Shown: positions 35,340-39,858 of the stretch, piece after piece
How positions within the stretch are numbered: position 1 is the stretch's first letter
Layout of the letters: each line of letters begins with the position of its first letter
NCBI RefSeq assembly: GCF_001715195.1
Contig: NZ_MDWE01000014.1
Span: 1 to 39,858, forward strand
Reading direction: 5' to 3'
DNA length: 39,858 bases
Source: Rhodohalobacter halophilus
GTDB taxonomy: Bacteria; Bacteroidota; Rhodothermia; Balneolales; Balneolaceae
Made by a program: the position numbers and the translations under genes
Notes under the pieces: generated by a model
Told to the model about the DNA's origin: nothing
The model's input: the letters and a program-made list of their open reading frames with translations, nothing else
The model's database searches: none

Positions 35340-36587
35340 ATGAAAGAGTTTTTTGCAAATTTCTTTGACAAGTATGGTCTGTCTTTTATTATGGTCGCCA
35401 GCTACTTTGGCTCCGGTTCAATATTCATTGCCAGCCAGGCAGGCGTTGAATATGGATACGTTCTGATCTGGGCCGTGATTGGTGCTGTGTTGCTTGGTTT
35501 TATGGCACAGGACATGAGCGCTCGTCTTGGTATTTTTGGCGACACCCTGATGACCTTTATCCGAAAGAAACTTGGAAAAAACGGGGCACTTACGATTGCA
35601 CTATTCTTATCGATCGGGTGTATTGCCTGGACACTTGCACTAACCGCGGCAGTTGGGAAAAGTGTTGAAATTTTATCAGCCGGTGCACTACCCTGGCAGC
35701 CTCTCGCTGTAGTCACCGGGGCCTTGGCCATCTTGGTTGGTATTTTGAATTACAACTATGTAGAGAAGGTGATGACCGGAATGATGTTCCTTCTTTTGAT
35801 TCTATACATTGTTGTAGCAGGTGCCAGTGGCCCGGATATGATGGAAGTAGCCAAAGGATTTGTTCCTGCCATTCCGGATGTGGGGGCAATGCTTTTAGGA
35901 GCAGCTATTCTGGGAACTACAGCTCTCTGGCCTAACTTTTTTCTGGAATCCATTCTGGTAAAACGTAAAGGATGGAACAGTTTTAAGCATGTAAAAATGA
36001 TGCGTACGGACTTGGCAATGGGATACACCGTAGGCGGTTTGATTACACTGGCGATTATCATTGTAGCGGCTGCTGTACTGAGGCCTGCCGGGTACACTGA
36101 ACTCTCCTCATTTGTGGCACCGGGCGAAGCACTCGAAATTGTTCTGGGCCAATGGGCGATGATCGTATTTCTGATCGGTGTAATTGCCGCCGCTTTTAAT
36201 AGTATTGTACCGATTATGTGGACGGTTCCTTTTATGATTCTGGAAGCCCTCGATATTGATCATAAAGATGGAAGCAGTAAAGCATTCAAGATGATTTTTG
36301 CCGGTGGTATTTTGATCGGTATGTTTTCTCCGTTGGTATCGCACATCACCGGATTGAGTGTCGTTGAGATGGTAACCCTCTTCCCGGCATATAACGGTGT
36401 ATTTGGTTTACCGATTACTGCAGCACTTCTGTTCTGGGCAGTGAACGATAAGAAGCTGATGGGTGCAGAAACCAACAACTGGAAGCTAAATATTGCCAAC
36501 AGTGCTTTGGTGATCTTCTCTCTCTATATTGCAATTAACTCCGGAAAAGGTGTGCTCCAAGCCATCTTTGGCGGAATGCTCGCATAA
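35340..36587 (+). CDS. Non-canonical NRAMP-family transporter
   Basis: This 415-residue membrane protein has about 11 helices and follows the NRAMP (SLC11) layout: the YFGSGSIFIASQAGVEYGY segment in TM1, the GFMAQDMSARLGIFG segment after it, and the LGTTALWPNFFLES segment in TM6. In manganese and iron NRAMP proteins, TM1 carries DPGN and TM6 carries MPH, which bind the metal. Here the aligned positions are GSGS (residues 24-27) and LWP, so the Asp, Asn and Met ligands are all missing. The substrate is therefore unlikely to be bound in the usual way; magnesium, another ion or an organic solute are possible. A TSUP permease gene follows after 10 bases. Confidence 0.78.
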   Translation: MKEFFANFFDKYGLSFIMVASYFGSGSIFIASQAGVEYGYVLIWAVIGAVLLGFMAQDMSARLGIFGDTLMTFIRKKLGKNGALTIALFLSIGCIAWTLALTAAVGKSVEILSAGALPWQPLAVVTGALAILVGILNYNYVEKVMTGMMFLLLILYIVVAGASGPDMMEVAKGFVPAIPDVGAMLLGAAILGTTALWPNFFLESILVKRKGWNSFKHVKMMRTDLAMGYTVGGLITLAIIIVAAAVLRPAGYTELSSFVAPGEALEIVLGQWAMIVFLIGVIAAAFNSIVPIMWTVPFMILEALDIDHKDGSSKAFKMIFAGGILIGMFSPLVSHITGLSVVEMVTLFPAYNGVFGLPITAALLFWAVNDKKLMGAETNNWKLNIANSALVIFSLYIAINSGKGVLQAIFGGMLA

Positions 36588-36597
36588 ACCATACTGA

Positions 36598-37428
36598 ATG
36601 ATTTTTTTAAACACGCTGCTGTTTATAAACAACCTTTCAATGAGTCCCGAAATGGCGATCCTGATGTTTGTGATCGCCCTTGTCGGGGGATTCTGTATCA
36701 CCACAATCGGCCCGGGCGGGATTTTTGTAACCATTGCTCTGTTCGCCCTGCTGCCGCTGGATCCAAGTACGGTAGCCGGCACGGCCAGTGCCACATTTAT
36801 CGCAACCGGTATAGTGGGAAGTCTTGGGTATTTACGGTCCGGCCAGCTGGGTACCAAAGAAGCGATGAAAGGAGCGTTTATCCTTAGTATTGCTTCTGTC
36901 ATTGGCGCGTTTGCCGGGTCACAAATAAATACCCTGCTTGATGCGGCTACGTTCGCTGTGCTCTTGGGATTGTTTGTCTTTTTTACCGGGTTGTTGATTC
37001 TGTATCGTCAAAAGAACAAACTTGCACCGGAGAAAAAATTACAGATGGATACTCTGAAAGGGATGCTCTATCTGGGGGGCGTTGGGATAGCCGTTGGCCT
37101 GCCCGGCGGACTTCTTGGTGTAGGCGGACCTGTGCTGGCTGTACCGATACTGGTTGTTCTCGGTGTTCCAATGCTGTTGTCTGTAGCGCTTGCGCAGGTT
37201 CAGTCTATTTTTATTTCAGGCATGGCCACGGCCGGCTATATGATTCACGACGCTGTTGATTGGTGGCTTGCACTGTTTTTAGTGGTGCCGCTGTTAATTG
37301 GAACCGTAGGTGGATGGATGGCTGCTCAGAAAATACGCGCAGCCCGGCTGCAGATTTTTCTGGCTATTGTGCTTGTAATACTGGGTGTTTATCTGATGGC
37401 AGGCGGGGCGACACCTGGAGCAGCTTAA
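36598..37428 (+). CDS. TSUP (TauE/SafE) family permease
   Basis: This 276-residue inner-membrane protein has about eight hydrophobic helices and the two duplicated glycine-rich family signatures, GFCITTIGPGGIFVTIALF in the first half and GLPGGLLGVGGPVLAVPILV in the second. TSUP proteins move sulfite, sulfonates or other small anions, and some export thiosulfate or taurine products; the substrate cannot be fixed here. The ATG at 36598 has no good ribosome site; an ATG at 36640 (MSPEMAIL) is an alternative that keeps both signature halves. It sits 10 bases after the NRAMP-like gene on the same strand, so the pair is probably one operon. Confidence 0.85.
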   Translation: MIFLNTLLFINNLSMSPEMAILMFVIALVGGFCITTIGPGGIFVTIALFALLPLDPSTVAGTASATFIATGIVGSLGYLRSGQLGTKEAMKGAFILSIASVIGAFAGSQINTLLDAATFAVLLGLFVFFTGLLILYRQKNKLAPEKKLQMDTLKGMLYLGGVGIAVGLPGGLLGVGGPVLAVPILVVLGVPMLLSVALAQVQSIFISGMATAGYMIHDAVDWWLALFLVVPLLIGTVGGWMAAQKIRAARLQIFLAIVLVILGVYLMAGGATPGAA

Positions 37429-37440
37429 GTAGATTAGTTT

Positions 37441-37473
37441 ACCCGTCAGACCGATCCAAGCGGTCAGACGGGT
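37441..37473. repeat. REP-like palindrome after TSUP gene
   Basis: ACCCGTCAGACCG (37441-37453) pairs with CGGTCAGACGGGT (37461-37473) around a 7-base loop, with a single A-A mismatch. It lies 13 bases after the TSUP stop and could act as a transcription stop, though the following T content is low (TTAGTCGTTTC). A related element occurs at 38291-38319, so this is a member of a small dispersed repeat family. Confidence 0.7.
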
Positions 37474-37496
37474 TTAGTCGTTTCATATCAAACGCT

Positions 37497-37523
37497 CGTG
37501 GCACGACTTTGAGTCGTGCCACG
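37497..37523. repeat. Perfect 12-bp inverted repeat, REP-like
   Basis: CGTGGCACGACT (37497-37508) and AGTCGTGCCACG (37512-37523) are exact complements around a 3-base loop. It lies between the convergent ends of the TSUP gene and the minus-strand lipoprotein gene. No T-run follows on either strand, so it is more like a dispersed palindrome than an intrinsic terminator. Confidence 0.75.
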
Positions 37524-37540
37524 AATGTTTTGACTCTCCC

Positions 37541-38107
37541 TTAATCACAAGATACATTCGGGTTGAAAGGTGTAAATGTTCCGTTTGGGTTATCTTTATA
37601 GAGCCAAACGTGAAGGCTGTAGTGAGGATCCGGAACAGGTGTACCACCCACATCCAGCGTATAATCACCGAAGTGAGGATGTGGCTGGCCAACATCAATT
37701 ACAATGTACTCCACTGCAACCAGTTTTGAATTTCCATTCTTGTCTTTTTCATAAACCAGCACTTCCGGAGTTAGCGGATCAAAAACCGGATCAACCAACT
37801 CTTCATTCAACCAGTGGTAACCCATGCCGCCCATGTCAGGGTGCGCAACACAGTGAGTGTCTTCCATATATCCGCCCTTCACAGCCTGAGTTGTGGAATT
37901 GTAACGGGCAGTGGCTTTCTTTACATCCTGTAAAAGTGCTGACATGTCATTGTGGTGTGATTGAGTTGCAGTTGATTCACTTTTCTGTAAGACCGTCAGT
38001 GCATCACTCTCGAATTGATGATCCGTCAAGGCATTGTCACTGCAAGAAACTGCCAGAAGTGCCATACTTAGTAATCCTGTAAAAAGATAGGTGTTCATTT
38101 TTAACAT
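37541..38107 (-). CDS. Secreted lipoprotein, conserved unknown family
   Basis: The start at 38107 is set by GGAGGGGATC just upstream and gives MLKMNTYLFT, a hydrophobic core and AVSC with lipidated Cys22. A longer frame to 38155 is less likely. The 188-residue product has a helical segment near 45-75 and then a conserved block: YMEDTHCVAHPDMGGMGYHW, NEELVDPVFDPLTPEVLVYE and LVAVEYIV. I recall similar blocks in secreted proteins of unknown function from several soil and marine bacteria. The paired Cys and His residues (CVAHP, GYHW, QPHPHFGDY, DPHYSLHVW) could bind a metal or be structural. Function not known. Confidence 0.75.
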   Translation of the reverse strand: MLKMNTYLFTGLLSMALLAVSCSDNALTDHQFESDALTVLQKSESTATQSHHNDMSALLQDVKKATARYNSTTQAVKGGYMEDTHCVAHPDMGGMGYHWLNEELVDPVFDPLTPEVLVYEKDKNGNSKLVAVEYIVIDVGQPHPHFGDYTLDVGGTPVPDPHYSLHVWLYKDNPNGTFTPFNPNVSCD

Positions 38108-38290
38108 GATCCCCTCCATTGTTTGTTTTTGGTTTCGATTGAACGAATGCTTCAACCATTAGCTGTCTAATATGGAAAAAGGGAGGGGAGGGCTCCATAC
38201 ATTTATGGAGGATATGCATGTAAGAATGTCTCAATTAATGAGCGGCAAGAGTGGTAAGTATCCTTGGGTAATTATAATTGAAAAATTTAT

Positions 38291-38319
38291 CCGTCGGACC
38301 GGCTTTAGCGGTCTGGCGG
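38291..38319. repeat. Second copy of REP-like palindrome
   Basis: CCGTCGGACCG (38291-38301) and CGGTCTGGCGG (38309-38319) form a hairpin with a 7-base loop and two G-U type pairs. The arms resemble those at 37441-37473. It lies in the intergenic region between the lipoprotein promoter and the end of the minus-strand YfcC-type gene; the region 38108-38356 has no other supported feature. Confidence 0.65.
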
Positions 38320-38356
38320 AGCCTTAAAGCCTATCTTATCGCGTAATCCGTATTAA

Positions 38357-39733
38357 TCATGAATACCCAATCCATACGGACACAACCAGGGCAATAGAGG
38401 AGAGGACAAGCAGCTTCAATATGAGCGGAGCAATGAATTTGAACCAGCGATCATAAGAGATGCCGGCCAGGCCAAGAATTCCCATCAATACCGGATTTGT
38501 GGGAACAATCATATTCATCAGGCCATCACCAAATTGGAAAGCTAAAACAGAAATCTGCCGGGAAACGCCAACCAGATCACCGATTGGTGCCATCAGAGGC
38601 ATGGTTACAAAGGCCTGACCGCTGCCGGATGGAATAAAGAAGTTCAGAATACTCTGGATGAAGAGCATGCCCACAGCCGAAAACTCAGCACCGACAGAAG
38701 CCAGCGGAGTTGCAAGAGCATTGACAACCGTGTGAAGCACTTCACCGTCTTCCAGCAGGAGTGCGATGGATCGTGCAAATCCGATCAAAAGGGCGGTTGC
38801 GGTTAGTTCGGAAGCTCCCTTCCCGAAGACCTTTGCCGTTTCATTCATACTCAACTTTGATATCAGCCCAACTACTACGGCAAGAGCAAAAAACATGGCG
38901 CCAAGCTCAACCAGGTACCAGGCATACTGATAAATCCCGAAGACGAGGAGGATCAAAGCTGCAGACGTAGCAATCAGTACACTTTTATGGCGTTTTGTCA
39001 TTTCAGGGTAGGTAGTTTGCTCTTTGGATGCCGGCGTTGCAACAGCCCCCACCATCAGACTTTTTGTTGGGTCCAAACGAATTTTACGAGCATAGCTCCA
39101 GACGTGATGGAATCCCACGGCCAGAAAAGGAAAAGCTAAAATAGCCCGGTACTCAATGCCTGAAGCAGGCTGAAGTTCGGCCACTTCCTGCGCCACTAAA
39201 AGCGTGAACGGATTCATTAAAGCAATTCCGTACCCGATTCCGTACCCAACCACCATTGTACCGATCGCAGTAATTGCATCCAGCCGAAGAGCTACGCAAA
39301 CCGATATGAGAATGACGGCAAATGGTATATACTCCTCAGCCATACCCAGTGTGGCAGAAGCTGCAGCAAATGCAAACATGGCAAAAAAGAGAAGTAAGAA
39401 GGGCCGGTCTCCAAAACGTTTGATTAATTTACCAAGCAATGCGTCGATGGCTCCGGTCTCCCGAACCACAGCCAGTGCTCCGCCAATGATCAAAACAAAA
39501 AAGATGATTCCCTGTGCATCGGCCAAGGCCCGCGGAACAACCGTGAATAGTGAAAGGGGTGAGAGTATCACCTTTTCGTCTACTTCAGTAAACGTTCCCG
39601 GCATTACAACTTCACGTCCTTGCTCCGTCATTTCGGTTTGAAATTCTCCAGAAGGGATGACCCAGGTCAACACCAGAGAAACAATCATCAAAAAGAAGAG
39701 AAGGACAAGAGTGTGCGGGACTTTAAATTTCAT
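38357..39733 (-). CDS. YfcC-type C4-dicarboxylate carrier family protein
   Basis: This 458-residue inner-membrane protein has about 11 to 12 helices and fits the YfcC/DcuC-related carrier family. It starts MKFKVPHTLVLLFFLM, has WVIPSGEFQTEM in the first loop, FVLIIGGALAVVRETGAIDALL in the next helix pair, AMFAFAAASATLGMAEEYIPF, and the late signature SGSGQAFVTMPLMAPIGDL followed by FQFGDGLMNMIVPTNPVLMGI. Substrate is unknown; family members are annotated as dicarboxylate or amino-acid/peptide transporters. The start ATG at 39733 was chosen; a TTG at 39757 would add eight residues. It stands apart from neighbours. Confidence 0.9.
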   Translation of the reverse strand: MKFKVPHTLVLLFFLMIVSLVLTWVIPSGEFQTEMTEQGREVVMPGTFTEVDEKVILSPLSLFTVVPRALADAQGIIFFVLIIGGALAVVRETGAIDALLGKLIKRFGDRPFLLLFFAMFAFAAASATLGMAEEYIPFAVILISVCVALRLDAITAIGTMVVGYGIGYGIALMNPFTLLVAQEVAELQPASGIEYRAILAFPFLAVGFHHVWSYARKIRLDPTKSLMVGAVATPASKEQTTYPEMTKRHKSVLIATSAALILLVFGIYQYAWYLVELGAMFFALAVVVGLISKLSMNETAKVFGKGASELTATALLIGFARSIALLLEDGEVLHTVVNALATPLASVGAEFSAVGMLFIQSILNFFIPSGSGQAFVTMPLMAPIGDLVGVSRQISVLAFQFGDGLMNMIVPTNPVLMGILGLAGISYDRWFKFIAPLILKLLVLSSIALVVSVWIGYS

Positions 39734-39858
39734 AAGCAGGTGCAAATAGTTGATCAAATTTCAAACCATTATACGAAAAGTAGGTTTGAGATGTGATGAA
39801 TTGGCGGCATAGAAGCGATTATTTGAACATCATGAATGGGCCGATTTTTTCTCGCAGA
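39734..39858. other. Right edge, no gene seen
   Basis: These 125 bases lie upstream of the minus-strand YfcC-type gene and reach the window edge. They should contain its promoter, but no clear boxes were found, and no partial gene enters from the right. Confidence 0.4.

Noticed and set aside
37441-37523. A pair of classic intrinsic terminators between convergent genes
   Set aside because: The stems are strong, but neither is followed by a T-run on the proper strand. They were called REP-like palindromes.
37576-38082. A 168-codon open frame on the plus strand
   Set aside because: It is opposite the lipoprotein gene, which has a strong ribosome site and a lipobox. The translated text looks random.

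Overview
The window looks like a chromosomal segment from a member of the Bacteroidota/Balneolota lineage, perhaps a marine or mildly halophilic balneolotan such as a Rhodohalobacter or Gracilimonas relative. The placement is an inference from gene content. The window has a giant SprA-type type IX secretion translocon, a three-gene sdhCAB operon with a single cytochrome b558 subunit, a YtxJ-type bacilliredoxin, a Bacteroidota-style LptF/LptG pair, DUF4369-TlpA lipoproteins and many acidic proteins. No rRNA, tRNA, CRISPR array or intact transposase was recognised.

Bases 1-22200 are mostly core genome. A plus-strand cluster (YciO-like protein, 6-phosphofructokinase, YtxJ, DUF3467) converges on a minus-strand lptF-lptG pair. 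The 7.2 kb sprA gene follows on the plus strand. A minus-strand block then carries the widely conserved order yicC-gmk-rpoZ-coaBC, preceded by a GlmM-type phosphohexomutase, a PduO-type cobalamin adenosyltransferase and a YigZ/IMPACT protein. The sdhCAB operon ends in a clear intrinsic terminator at 22171-22202.

Bases 22200-24800 are a small accessory island. It holds an intact YefM-ParE/RelE toxin-antitoxin pair, an attC-like inverted structure overlapping the toxin stop codon, a mazEF relic broken by an internal deletion and a nonsense codon, a nested palindrome in front of a 38-codon ORF, and a small lipoprotein. A cassette-type (integron-like) origin is possible but unproven.

Bases 24800-35020 carry a DUF4369-TlpA thioredoxin lipoprotein, a CASTOR/POLLUX-like RCK channel next to an MscS channel, DUF2200, a BtaA-like (DUF3419) aminocarboxypropyl transferase overlapped by a two-domain GNAT-like protein, a Gfo/Idh/MocA oxidoreductase and RecQ.

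Bases 35340-39858 are transport genes. An NRAMP-family carrier has lost the canonical metal-binding motifs and sits 10 bp ahead of a TSUP-family permease. A secreted lipoprotein of unknown function and a YfcC-type carrier lie on the minus strand, separated by REP-like palindromes. The most interesting items are the non-canonical NRAMP protein, the BtaA-like/GNAT gene pair that lacks the expected N-methyltransferase, and the attC-like site in the toxin-antitoxin island.
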